A model generated the notes under the pieces. It searched no databases and was not told the origin of the DNA. It worked only from the letters and a program-made list of their open reading frames with translations. From Tabrizicola_A sp044377735 (GTDB taxonomy: Bacteria > Pseudomonadota > Alphaproteobacteria > Rhodobacterales > Rhodobacteraceae): a DNA stretch of 13,161 nt. Position 1 is the stretch's first letter. Every line of letters begins with the position of its first letter. Shown piece after piece: positions 1-6,440 of the stretch. Location of the stretch: positions 1 to 13,161 of the forward strand of contig JBILYK010000098.1 of NCBI GenBank assembly GCA_044377735.1, read 5' to 3'. Made by a program: the position numbers and the translations under genes.

Positions 1-630
1 AAAGCGGTCTGACAAGGACACCTTTTCCTCAACCGCTTCGGTCGAATGAATGGCCGCCTGCGTTTCATTCTCGATCATATCGCGCGGCATCAGGTGGCGA
101 CGGTTTGATGTGGCGTAGAACAGCACATTCTCCGGCCGCCCCTCGATCCCGCCATCCAGAACCGCCTTGAGCGATTTGTAGTGCTGGTCGTCATGGCTGA
201 ACGACAGATCATCGCAAAAGAGGATGAATCGGAACGGAGCCACGCGCAGATGGGCCAAAAGACGCGCCACCGAAGGCAGATCCTCACGGCTGAGTTCCAC
301 GATTTTCAGCGGCAGTCCTTCTGCGACAACTTTGGCATGGATCGCCTTGACAAGGCTGGATTTTCCCATGCCGCGCGCACCCCACAACAGCGCATTGTTG
401 GCGGGCAACCCAGCCGCAAAATGCCGGGTGTTTTCCAACAGCGTATCGCGTGAGCGGTTGATGCCGACAAGCAGCCCGATATCCACCCGCGACACCCGCG
501 CGACCGGCTCCAGCCGGTCGGGTGCAGTATGCCACGCAAAGGCGCCAGCGGCGGTAAAGTCCGGCGCGGGCATGGGGGCCGGAGCGAGACGCTCCAGCGC
601 CTCGGCGATACGAATGAGCGCGTCCGTCAT
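1..630 (-). CDS. DUF815-family AAA-type ATPase, C-terminal end cut by window edge
   Basis: Translating the minus strand from the ATG at 630 gives 210 residues, open to the left edge. A Walker A motif GARGMGKS lies at residues 84-91 and a Walker B FILFCDDL at 135-142. A sensor-1-like stretch (YATSNRRHLMP) lies near 172-182. The last visible residues, EEKVSLSDRF, match the conserved end region of the DUF815 family of P-loop ATPases. The family is a soluble AAA-like ATPase without an established cellular role. The start codon overlaps the tatC stop in an ATGA (627-630), so it should be cotranscribed and translationally coupled with tatABC. That position hints at, but does not prove, a link to Tat export or envelope biogenesis. 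Family assignment is fairly certain; function is not. Perhaps 70-90 residues are missing at the C-terminus. Confidence 0.88.
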   Translation of the reverse strand, partial: MTDALIRIAEALERLAPAPMPAPDFTAAGAFAWHTAPDRLEPVARVSRVDIGLLVGINRSRDTLLENTRHFAAGLPANNALLWGARGMGKSSLVKAIHAKVVAEGLPLKIVELSREDLPSVARLLAHLRVAPFRFILFCDDLSFSHDDQHYKSLKAVLDGGIEGRPENVLFYATSNRRHLMPRDMIENETQAAIHSTEAVEEKVSLSDRF

Positions 631-1529
631 ACCTTGCCTTCGGTCTCGTCCGCCGGCTCATCCTCGTCCCACAGCCCTTCGGCGCGCAGTTCAGCCTCGC
701 GGCGCTTTTCGATGCGGCGGATGAGAAGTATCGACACTTCGTAAAGCGGGTAGACGGCGAAGAACAAGATCAGCTGGCTCATCACATCGGGCGGCGTAAC
801 AAGGGCCGCGACGATCAGGATCAGAACCACGGCATATTTACGCATGCCCGCAAGCCCTGCAGACGATACAATCCCCGCCTTGCCCATCAGCGTCAGCAGC
901 ACTGGCAACTGAAAGCACATCCCAAAGGCGATGATGAGTTTCAACGAGATATCCAGCGTTTCGTTGACCTTGCCCTGAAATACGATGTCGATTCCGCTGT
1001 CCGGGCTCGCATCGGCGGGCACATCTGTGGGCAGATCCGTCAGCGCCGGAATGATCGCGGCAACAATCGACGAGGCATCGGCAAAGCCAAGGAAGAAGTC
1101 CATGGCAATCGGTGTCACGACATAATGGGAAAACGCAGCACCAATCAAAAAGAGCGCCGGCGACGCAACCAGAAAGGGCAAAAACGCGTTCTTTTCCGAC
1201 TTATAAAGACCCGGCGCGATGAACCGCCACAGTTGATAGCCGATCACCGGGAAGGCCACCGCAAAGCCTGCAACCATCGAAATCCGCACAAGGGTAAAGA
1301 AATACTCTTGCGGCGAGGTGTATTGCATCACCGGGTTGGGGTCACCCAGTGCGCGCATCGACAACTCGATGGGATTGAGCATGAAGTTCAAGATCGGCTC
1401 GGCCACCACAAAGCAGGCCAGAATTGCGATGATATAGGACATGACCGCCCAGATCAGGCGGTTGCGCAGTTCCGCCAGATGTTCGATCAGCGGGGCAGCG
1501 GAATTGTCGATGTCTTCGTTCTGGGTCAT
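627..1529 (-). CDS. tatC: Sec-independent protein translocase subunit TatC
   Basis: TatC is the polytopic inner-membrane receptor of the twin-arginine translocase; with TatB it binds RR signal peptides and recruits TatA. The 300-residue product carries the N-terminal family motif EHLAELRNRL (16-25), the cytoplasmic loop YQLWRFIAPGLYKSEKN (98-114) with E112 at the signal-peptide-binding Glu position (E. coli E103), and six hydrophobic segments near 27-47, 78-100, 115-137, 195-215, 232-245 and 250-269. The E. coli E170 position appears to be Gln (FQLPV, 206-210), which I recall as usual in alphaproteobacteria. The periplasmic loop before TM4 is long and acidic/proline-rich (about 150-192). The C-terminus is a charged cytoplasmic tail. 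The start overlaps the tatB stop by four bases and the stop overlaps the DUF815 start, typical of a coupled operon. Confidence 0.97.
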   Translation of the reverse strand: MTQNEDIDNSAAPLIEHLAELRNRLIWAVMSYIIAILACFVVAEPILNFMLNPIELSMRALGDPNPVMQYTSPQEYFFTLVRISMVAGFAVAFPVIGYQLWRFIAPGLYKSEKNAFLPFLVASPALFLIGAAFSHYVVTPIAMDFFLGFADASSIVAAIIPALTDLPTDVPADASPDSGIDIVFQGKVNETLDISLKLIIAFGMCFQLPVLLTLMGKAGIVSSAGLAGMRKYAVVLILIVAALVTPPDVMSQLILFFAVYPLYEVSILLIRRIEKRREAELRAEGLWDEDEPADETEGKV

Positions 1530-2254
1530 TCTTCCGCAGCTTTCTTCTTGCGCGGAGCCTTGGGCGCGGTGGTTTTCGGGGCGGTGGTTTTCGGGGCGGT
1601 GGTTTTCGGGGCAGCCTCAGTCACGCCCGTCGCGGCGGCCGGTTTGGACGCGCGTGCAGATTTGGCAACTGCGGGCTTTTCCGCCGCAATGGTGGCAACA
1701 GGTGCAGCATCCAAGGCCTTCAACTTGGCTGCTGCCTCTTTGACAATCGCCTCTTTCGCAGCCTTCTTTTCATACAGGGCAGCGGTATTTGGGCCGGTAG
1801 CGGGGCCAGCCGTAGGGCCAGGGGCCGGGGTGGGCGTCACCGCCTCGGCGGTCAGCGGGGTGGGCTCAGTCACGGCCGAAACCTCGGCAGCAACCTCGGC
1901 GGGCTTGGCCATCGGCGGCATCGGCGGCGGCACCAGTGGACCCGAGCGCATAGGTTCGGTCGGTTTGGCGGCGTTTTTGATCGGGTCCCAACGTTCGAAC
2001 TTGTCGACCGCATCCTTGACCGCGTTCATGCCCATCGATTTGGGATTTGTCACCGCGTTCAGATCCTTGGCAACATCCGCCACACCGGTTTCTTTCGCCG
2101 CCTGTTCCATGGCCCGTGAAAAATCACGCGCCATTGCGCGCATCTTGGCGGTAAACCGACCAAGCTGGCGGAACATTTCCGGCAGGTCTTTCGGACCGAT
2201 GACGATCAACGCCACGATCCCGATGACCAAAAGTTCGGACATGCCTAAGTCCAT
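1526..2254 (-). CDS. tatB: Sec-independent protein translocase subunit TatB
   Basis: TatB is the single-span membrane partner of TatC in the signal-peptide receptor complex. The N-terminus has one transmembrane segment (SELLVIGIVALIVIG, about 6-20) followed by the family hinge PKDLPEMFRQLGRF, which distinguishes TatB from TatA, and then an amphipathic helix to about residue 55. Residues from about 95 onward are low-complexity Ala/Pro/Thr/Lys sequence, ending in three exact PKTTA repeats (216-230) and a basic RKKK patch. At 242 residues it is longer than E. coli TatB (171). The extra length is all in the variable tail, which is generally less critical. A GGAGGGG ribosome-binding site sits just upstream of the ATG at 2254; an in-frame ATG four codons later is a less likely start. 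It lies 40 bases after tatA and overlaps tatC by four bases. Confidence 0.95.
   Translation of the reverse strand: MDLGMSELLVIGIVALIVIGPKDLPEMFRQLGRFTAKMRAMARDFSRAMEQAAKETGVADVAKDLNAVTNPKSMGMNAVKDAVDKFERWDPIKNAAKPTEPMRSGPLVPPPMPPMAKPAEVAAEVSAVTEPTPLTAEAVTPTPAPGPTAGPATGPNTAALYEKKAAKEAIVKEAAAKLKALDAAPVATIAAEKPAVAKSARASKPAAATGVTEAAPKTTAPKTTAPKTTAPKAPRKKKAAEE
1566..1610 (-). repeat. Three exact tandem copies of a 15-bp unit inside tatB
   Basis: The plus-strand unit GCGGTGGTTTTCGGG occurs three times without mismatch (1566-1580, 1581-1595, 1596-1610). On the coding strand each copy encodes PKTTA. The repeat is in frame, so copy-number changes would alter TatB tail length without a frameshift. Confidence 0.97.
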
Positions 2255-2294
2255 GCGCCCCTCCGCAGATTGCGTTTCGCGAAATGGACGGGTG

Positions 2295-2507
2295 TCAGAC
2301 CTTGTCCTTCTCGGCCGGCGTCACATCCTTGGCCGTTTCAGCGGTCTGGGTCTCAAGTTCCTTGGTGCCGTCATTCACGCCCTTTTTGAAGGCGGTGATG
2401 CCCTTGCCGACTTCGCCCATCAGAGCGGAAACCTTGCCCTTGCCGAAAAGGACAAGGACGACGACGGCGACAAGAAGAAGGCCGGGAAGGCCGATATTGT
2501 TCAGCAT
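2295..2507 (-). CDS. tatA: Sec-independent protein translocase subunit TatA
   Basis: TatA is the small membrane protein that oligomerises to allow passage of folded substrates. The 70-residue product has a hydrophobic N-terminal span (LPGLLLVAVVVLVLFG, about 7-22), the TatA-type turn FGKGKV, and an amphipathic helix with the family signature LMGEVGKGITAFKKG (29-43), then a short charged tail. This length is typical of alphaproteobacterial TatA. The start ATG (2507) is preceded by GGAGAG at about six bases, a good ribosome-binding site. It is the first gene of tatABC-DUF815. The promoter presumably lies in 2508-2659, shared with the divergent WYL regulator. TatE is the only realistic alternative name, and gene order favours TatA. 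Confidence 0.96.
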   Translation of the reverse strand: MLNNIGLPGLLLVAVVVLVLFGKGKVSALMGEVGKGITAFKKGVNDGTKELETQTAETAKDVTPAEKDKV

Positions 2508-2523
2508 GATGATCTCTCCGATG

Positions 2524-2541
2524 TGGCCAAAAGGGTGGCCA
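2524..2541. other. Small inverted repeat just upstream of the tatA ribosome-binding site
   Basis: TGGCCA (2524-2529) and TGGCCA (2536-2541) flank a six-base spacer. Because TGGCCA is its own reverse complement, the pair is both a direct and an inverted repeat. On the tatA strand it could form a 6-bp hairpin in the 5' leader shortly before the GGAGAG ribosome-binding site. A protein site or chance are equally possible. Confidence 0.3.
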
Positions 2542-2614
2542 GATTGCAGCTTGATCCCATGCTAGAGGCAGAACTGGGCCGGGCGTAAGGGGCAAAGGGC
2601 TGGACATTCGGTGT

Positions 2615-2636
2615 AACTGACAATTAATTGTCAGTT
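2615..2636. promoter_or_regulatory. Perfect 22-bp palindrome, probable operator of the WYL regulator
   Basis: The half-site AACTGACAATT is followed immediately by its exact reverse complement, giving an uninterrupted dyad centred between 2625 and 2626. It ends 23 bases before the ATG of the WYL/HTH regulator and starts 108 bases upstream of the divergent tatA start. An AT-rich perfect dyad in GC-rich DNA beside an HTH regulator gene is the usual arrangement for autoregulation. That the adjacent regulator binds it is inference. Its role as a terminator is unlikely, since no gene ends next to it. Confidence 0.7.
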
Positions 2637-2659
2637 GATGCCGCAACAAAGGCCACCCC

Positions 2660-3460
2660 ATGCGCCGTTCCGACCGTCTGTTCGACCTTGTGCAGATCCT
2701 GCGCGATGGCCGCTTGCACCGCGCAGCGGATCTGGCGCAGGCCTCGGGCGGCGTCTCGGTGCGCACGATCTGGCGCGACATGGGCACGCTGATGGCCAGC
2801 GGCATGCCGATCGAGGGTGAACGCGGCGTGGGGTATATCCTGCGCGCACCCACCACCTTGCCACCCTTGATGCTGGCAGCCAGTGAGTTGGAGGCGCTGC
2901 GCGCTGGCCTCCGGCTGATCGCGGCGGGTGAAGATGCGGCGCTGGCGCGCGCGGCGCGCAGCCTTGCCTCCAAGATCGGAGCCGTGGCCCCTGCCCCGGT
3001 TGAAACGGGTCGCGAAGACATCTTTGCCTTCACCGGCAGCACCACGGCCCGAGCTGAACCGCATCTGCCCATCTTGCGTGCGGCAATCGCTGGGCACGAA
3101 CGGCTCAGCATAGCCTATCTTGATCTGAACGATCTGGAAAGCCACCGCGACATCCGCCCGCTCGCATTGGATTTGCAAGGCCAGATCTGGGTGCTGGCCG
3201 CTTGGTGCGAGGCGCGCGGCGGCTTTCGCGCGTTCCGGCTGGACAGGATCATGGCCATCGCCTCGACGGGTGAGGCGTTTACCCAAGAACCGGGCCAATC
3301 GCTGGCCGACTATCGCGCCCTGGAGGCACAAGCCTCGGCCCAAGATCGCGCCCTAGGCGCTGGCTGGAAAGACGAAACAGCGGTCGCGGCGGATCATCAG
3401 CCAAAGAACAGTGCCGGGCTTGGGCAAGAACACCCCCGGAACAGCGGCAGTCAGGGTTAA
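2660..3460 (+). CDS. YafY-like HTH transcriptional regulator with WYL domain
   Basis: The 266-residue product begins with a DeoR/HTH_11-like winged helix (about 5-60: RRSDRLFDLVQILRDGR, then SVRTIWRDMGTL as the recognition region). A linker helix follows, then a WYL domain (about 135-202) with the family pattern RPLALDLQGQIWVLAAWCE and FRAFRLDRI. The name-giving WYL is WVL here (177-179). WYL domains sense ligands or nucleic acids in bacterial regulators; the ligand here is unknown. The family normally ends near residue 225-230. This ORF runs on about 35 residues (232-266) into the opposite-strand ABC ATPase gene, so its tail has an unusual origin. The ribosome-binding site is weak (AAAGG). 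The 22-bp palindrome just upstream suggests autoregulation. Its target could be itself, tatABC, or genes elsewhere. Confidence 0.85.
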   Translation: MRRSDRLFDLVQILRDGRLHRAADLAQASGGVSVRTIWRDMGTLMASGMPIEGERGVGYILRAPTTLPPLMLAASELEALRAGLRLIAAGEDAALARAARSLASKIGAVAPAPVETGREDIFAFTGSTTARAEPHLPILRAAIAGHERLSIAYLDLNDLESHRDIRPLALDLQGQIWVLAAWCEARGGFRAFRLDRIMAIASTGEAFTQEPGQSLADYRALEAQASAQDRALGAGWKDETAVAADHQPKNSAGLGQEHPRNSGSQG

Positions 3461-4438
3461 TGGACCTGCGTCCATGGCAAAATCCACAAGGCTTTCTCGG
3501 CCAAGATAGCGCGCACGCGTGACCGTGCCGCGCGCGGGCGTGCCGTCTTGCATTGTGGGGTTCGGCCCGCGGCCTGCGCGATCAAAGTCGATTTTCAAAT
3601 GCTGAGGCCGGATGATGATATCCACCGGCGCGCTATCGGCATGACCGGGCGTCAGAAAGGCACCAAACGGGGTTTCGGTCAAAGCACCCTTGGAAACACC
3701 TTGAATGACATTGATGTCGCTGAAAAACCCTGCTGCGGCGCGGTCTACGGGGGAGTTATAGATGTTATAGGGCGCGCCACGTTGCACGATGACACCGGCC
3801 CGCATCAGCGCAATCTCATCGGCCATGCGCATGGCCTCATCCGGCTCATGGGTGACCAAAAGAACCGCAGCACCCTCTTCTTTCAAAAGCGCCAAGGTGG
3901 CATCGCGAACCCCGTCGCGCAGCCTGTTGTCCAACCCCGAAAAGGGCTCGTCCATCAGCATGATGCGCGGGCGCGGTGCCAGCGCGCGGGCCAAGGCGAC
4001 GCGCTGCTGCTCACCCCCCGACAGCTCATGCGGGTGCTTGTCGGCAAAGCCGGGCAGATTGACCTTGTCCAAAAGCTCGGCCACCCGCCTTGCCTTTTGG
4101 GCCGCATCGCCCTTCAGGCCAAAAGCGATGTTGCCCGCCACCGTCAGATGCGGAAACAGCGCAAAATCCTGAAACATCAGTCCAACACCACGCGCCTCGG
4201 GCGGCAGGTTGACCGTGGGACCAAAGACCTCGGCCCCGTCAATCCAGATGCGGCCGGTGTCAGGCCGTTCCACCCCGGCGATCATCCGCAAGGTGGTAGA
4301 CTTGCCGCAGCCCGAGGGACCTAGCAGACACATCACCTTGCCCGCCTCTATCGACAGAGCGACATCCGACACCACCAGCTGACCACCAAACCGGCGGCTA
4401 AGCTGTTCTACGACAAGGCGAGGCGTGGATGCGGTCAC
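3353..4438 (-). CDS. FbpC-like ABC transporter ATP-binding protein (iron(III)/solute importer type)
   Basis: This is a 361-residue cytoplasmic ATPase subunit of an ABC importer. All nucleotide-binding motifs are intact: Walker A GPSGCGKST (40-48), Q-loop Q90 in MFQDFALFPH, signature LSGGEQQ (139-145), Walker B IMLMDEP (159-165), D-loop SGLD and switch His H197 (VTHE). The C-terminal third (about 235-361) is a TOBE/FbpC-type regulatory region ending in DRCFVFPASA. Overall it most resembles FbpC-type Fe(III) importer ATPases; a spermidine/putrescine or thiamine-type substrate cannot be excluded. No permease or binding protein gene lies beside it. Translation begins at a GTG (4438). It follows the SDR gene on the same strand after 69 bases and may be cotranscribed with it. 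Its 3' end overlaps the convergent WYL regulator. Confidence 0.87.
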   Translation of the reverse strand: MTASTPRLVVEQLSRRFGGQLVVSDVALSIEAGKVMCLLGPSGCGKSTTLRMIAGVERPDTGRIWIDGAEVFGPTVNLPPEARGVGLMFQDFALFPHLTVAGNIAFGLKGDAAQKARRVAELLDKVNLPGFADKHPHELSGGEQQRVALARALAPRPRIMLMDEPFSGLDNRLRDGVRDATLALLKEEGAAVLLVTHEPDEAMRMADEIALMRAGVIVQRGAPYNIYNSPVDRAAAGFFSDINVIQGVSKGALTETPFGAFLTPGHADSAPVDIIIRPQHLKIDFDRAGRGPNPTMQDGTPARGTVTRARYLGRESLVDFAMDAGPLTLTAAVPGVFLPKPGTVLWLMIRRDRCFVFPASA

Positions 4439-4507
4439 AGGCGGTATCCGACAGATTTTATCAGGCGTTACCTAACAGGCCCGCCCCAACCCGGCAAGTG
4501 TGACACA

Positions 4508-5284
4508 TCAGAGCGTCGTATTCACCGCCCCGCCATCCAACAGGATGTTCTGGCCCACAATGAACCCCGCATGCTGGCTGCACAAAAAGGCGCAAGCTGC
4601 GCCAAATTCCTCGGCCGTGCCATAGCGGCGGGCGGGGATTGTGGCCATCCGCTCGACCCGGGCTTCCTCCATCGAAATGCCCCGCGCCTTGACGACCCCA
4701 CCATCCAGCGCCGTGGCGCGGTCGGTGTCATGGATGCCGGGAAGCAGGTTGTTGATCGTCACCCCATGAGGCGCCACCTGCCGCGAGGTGCCCGCGACAA
4801 ACCCCGTCAGCCCCGCCCGCGCGGCATTCGACAGGCCCAGCTGTAGGATCGGCGATTTCACCGATTGCGAGGTGATGTTGACCACGCGGCCCCAGCCGCG
4901 TTCGATCATTCCGGGCAGGCAGCCTTGCATCAGCGCGATGGGGGTTAGCATGTTGGCGTCAATCGCTTTGATGAAATCATCCCGGCTCCAGTCATGCCAC
5001 ATGCCGGGCGGTGGGCCACCGGCATTGGTGACCAGAACGTCAAAGGGGCCATGGGCCAGCACAGCCGCGCGCCCGGCCTCGGTGGTGATGTCGCCCGCAA
5101 CCGTGGTGACTTGCACGCCATGGGCCGCACGGATCGCGGCGGCGGTCGCCTCAAGCGCCTCAACCCCGCGGGCGTTCAGCACCAGATCAACCCCCGCCTC
5201 GGCCAAGGCTATGGCACAGCCCCGCCCCAGCCCTTTGGAGGCCGCCGTCACCAAAGCCCGTTTGCCGCGCACGCCCAGATCCAT
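4508..5284 (-). CDS. SDR-family oxidoreductase lacking the canonical YxxxK catalytic pair
   Basis: The 258-residue product is a Rossmann-fold short-chain dehydrogenase/reductase. It shows the cofactor glycine motif TAASKGLGRG (13-22), D65 in the adenine-binding turn, NAGG (87-90), N111 in the alpha-4 position, the strand-5 serine S139 (NITSQS), and a typical C-terminus FIVGQNILLDGG. The active-site helix reads LGLSNAARAGL, which puts S152 where Tyr and R156 where Lys would stand. This matches a divergent clade annotated as 3-oxoacyl-ACP-reductase-like SDRs with an incomplete tetrad. Substrate and reaction are unknown, and a FabG role should not be assumed. An AAGAGGGG ribosome-binding site precedes the ATG at 5284. 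It is divergent from the Hint gene and upstream of the ABC ATPase. Confidence 0.88.
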   Translation of the reverse strand: MDLGVRGKRALVTAASKGLGRGCAIALAEAGVDLVLNARGVEALEATAAAIRAAHGVQVTTVAGDITTEAGRAAVLAHGPFDVLVTNAGGPPPGMWHDWSRDDFIKAIDANMLTPIALMQGCLPGMIERGWGRVVNITSQSVKSPILQLGLSNAARAGLTGFVAGTSRQVAPHGVTINNLLPGIHDTDRATALDGGVVKARGISMEEARVERMATIPARRYGTAEEFGAACAFLCSQHAGFIVGQNILLDGGAVNTTL

Positions 5285-5430
5285 GCCGTCGCCCCTCTTG
5301 CGTTGTGAAGCAAAACCTTAGCAGGCCAAAAATCCGCCGCAATAGCAGCTTAGCAATTGGTCCATCCGGGTTGTGTCTGGGGCGCAAGCCAACTAGATCA
5401 ATCGCACATTTCTGTAAGTCGTGGCTTTTG

Positions 5431-6438
5431 ATGACAGACGAGCCTTTTTCCGCACTTCCCGGTCATGCCTGTCAGGTTCTGGCGGCCGATGACATTTATG
5501 TCAGCCACGGGGCAGCGCAGGGCGACGGATTGATGGGCCCCGCCGATGTCTGCCCTGGTGACATCTATCAGCTTGAACCCGGTCACCTTCCGCGCCGTCT
5601 TGTTGTCACCCGGACAGAAGGCACCGAGCAGCGCGTGGCGACGGGTTCTGCTGTGGGACAAGAGGGCGAGGTGATCCGGCTCGAGGCCCGGTATGCTCTG
5701 ATGGGCGAAGAGGGCGACCGGGTCGAGTTGTTGGTGCTGGTCCTGCCCGATGGCAGCCGCTTTGCCCTGCCGCTGTCCCCCATGGCCACGGCCACCGATT
5801 ATACACTCTTGAAGGTGGAACAGGCCCCCGGTGATGCGGGCCTGTCCGACCTTTTGTGCATCTCCTTTGCCCGCGGAACCATGATCACGCTGGCCACCGG
5901 CGCGCAGAAACCGATCGAGGATCTTGGCCCTGGCGACAAGGTGCTGACGCGCGACCATGGCGGCCAGCCGATCTGCTGGATCGGGCGTGCGACGCTCAAG
6001 GCCGTTGGTCCCTTTGCGCCTGTGGTCATTACGGCCGGCACCTTGGGCAACGCGGGCGATCTGATTGTCAGCCAGCATCACCGCATGTTCCTTTATCAAC
6101 GTGAGCGGATGGCCGGACTGCCCACATCCGAGCTGTTGGTTCAGGCCAAGCATTTGGTGGATGGCGAGCGGGTGTTCCTGCGCGAAGGCGGCTTTGTTGA
6201 TTACCTGTCGCTGGTCTTTGATCGCCATGAAATCATCTATGCCGAGGGTGTTCCGGCAGAAAGTCTGATGGTGAACGATGCCACCGTGAACCGGTTGCCA
6301 TCCGAGCTTTCGGCCGATGTAAAGGCGCGGTTTCCGGGTCTTCGACAAGTGCAACATTTCGGCACCGAAGCGGGACGGAAGTTTCTGGACGCTGTGGGTG
6401 CGGAAAGTCTGTTCAAACCAAACCGTCCACGCCGCTAG
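5431..6438 (+). CDS. Hint-domain (Hint_2) protein of Rhodobacteraceae type
   Basis: The 335-residue product has an N-terminal domain (about 10-130) that recurs before Hint domains in this bacterial family. A Hint domain follows (about 143-285), with SFARGTMIT (145-153), the hallmark KPIEDLGPGDKVLTRDHG, WIGRATLKA, the block around SQHHRMFLYQ (214-223), and HEIIYAEG near its end. Hint domains fold like hedgehog autoprocessing domains and inteins. Here residue 145, the usual nucleophile position (C of CFTPGT), is Ser, with a Cys two residues earlier (C143). Only about 50 residues follow the Hint domain, so this is not an intein interrupting a host protein. Biological role is unknown; no signal peptide is evident. 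I chose the ATG at 5431 because the family begins there; an in-frame ATG at 5305 would add 42 unrelated residues spanning the likely promoter. Confidence 0.85.
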   Translation: MTDEPFSALPGHACQVLAADDIYVSHGAAQGDGLMGPADVCPGDIYQLEPGHLPRRLVVTRTEGTEQRVATGSAVGQEGEVIRLEARYALMGEEGDRVELLVLVLPDGSRFALPLSPMATATDYTLLKVEQAPGDAGLSDLLCISFARGTMITLATGAQKPIEDLGPGDKVLTRDHGGQPICWIGRATLKAVGPFAPVVITAGTLGNAGDLIVSQHHRMFLYQRERMAGLPTSELLVQAKHLVDGERVFLREGGFVDYLSLVFDRHEIIYAEGVPAESLMVNDATVNRLPSELSADVKARFPGLRQVQHFGTEAGRKFLDAVGAESLFKPNRPRR

Positions 6439-6440
6439 CC

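Noticed and set aside
1125..2588. A 487-codon plus-strand ORF opposite tatC/tatB/tatA.
   Set aside because: It lies antisense to three recognisable tat genes, has no family features, and results from GC-rich codon bias.
4467..4476. Inverted repeat GTTA-CC-TAAC between the ABC ATPase and SDR genes.
   Set aside because: A four-base stem with a two-base loop is not a plausible terminator or operator on its own.
5318..5355. Three TAGCA direct repeats (5319, 5343, 5351) between the SDR and Hint genes, considered as operator sites.
   Set aside because: A 5-base core with irregular spacing is too short to separate from chance.
5305..5430. A 42-residue N-terminal extension of the Hint protein.
   Set aside because: It covers the divergent promoter region with the SDR gene, resembles no protein family, and the family start is at 5431.
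5431..6438. An intein or self-splicing element.
   Set aside because: No host extein is recognisable on either side; the N-terminal domain is the usual partner of Hint_2 and little follows the Hint domain.
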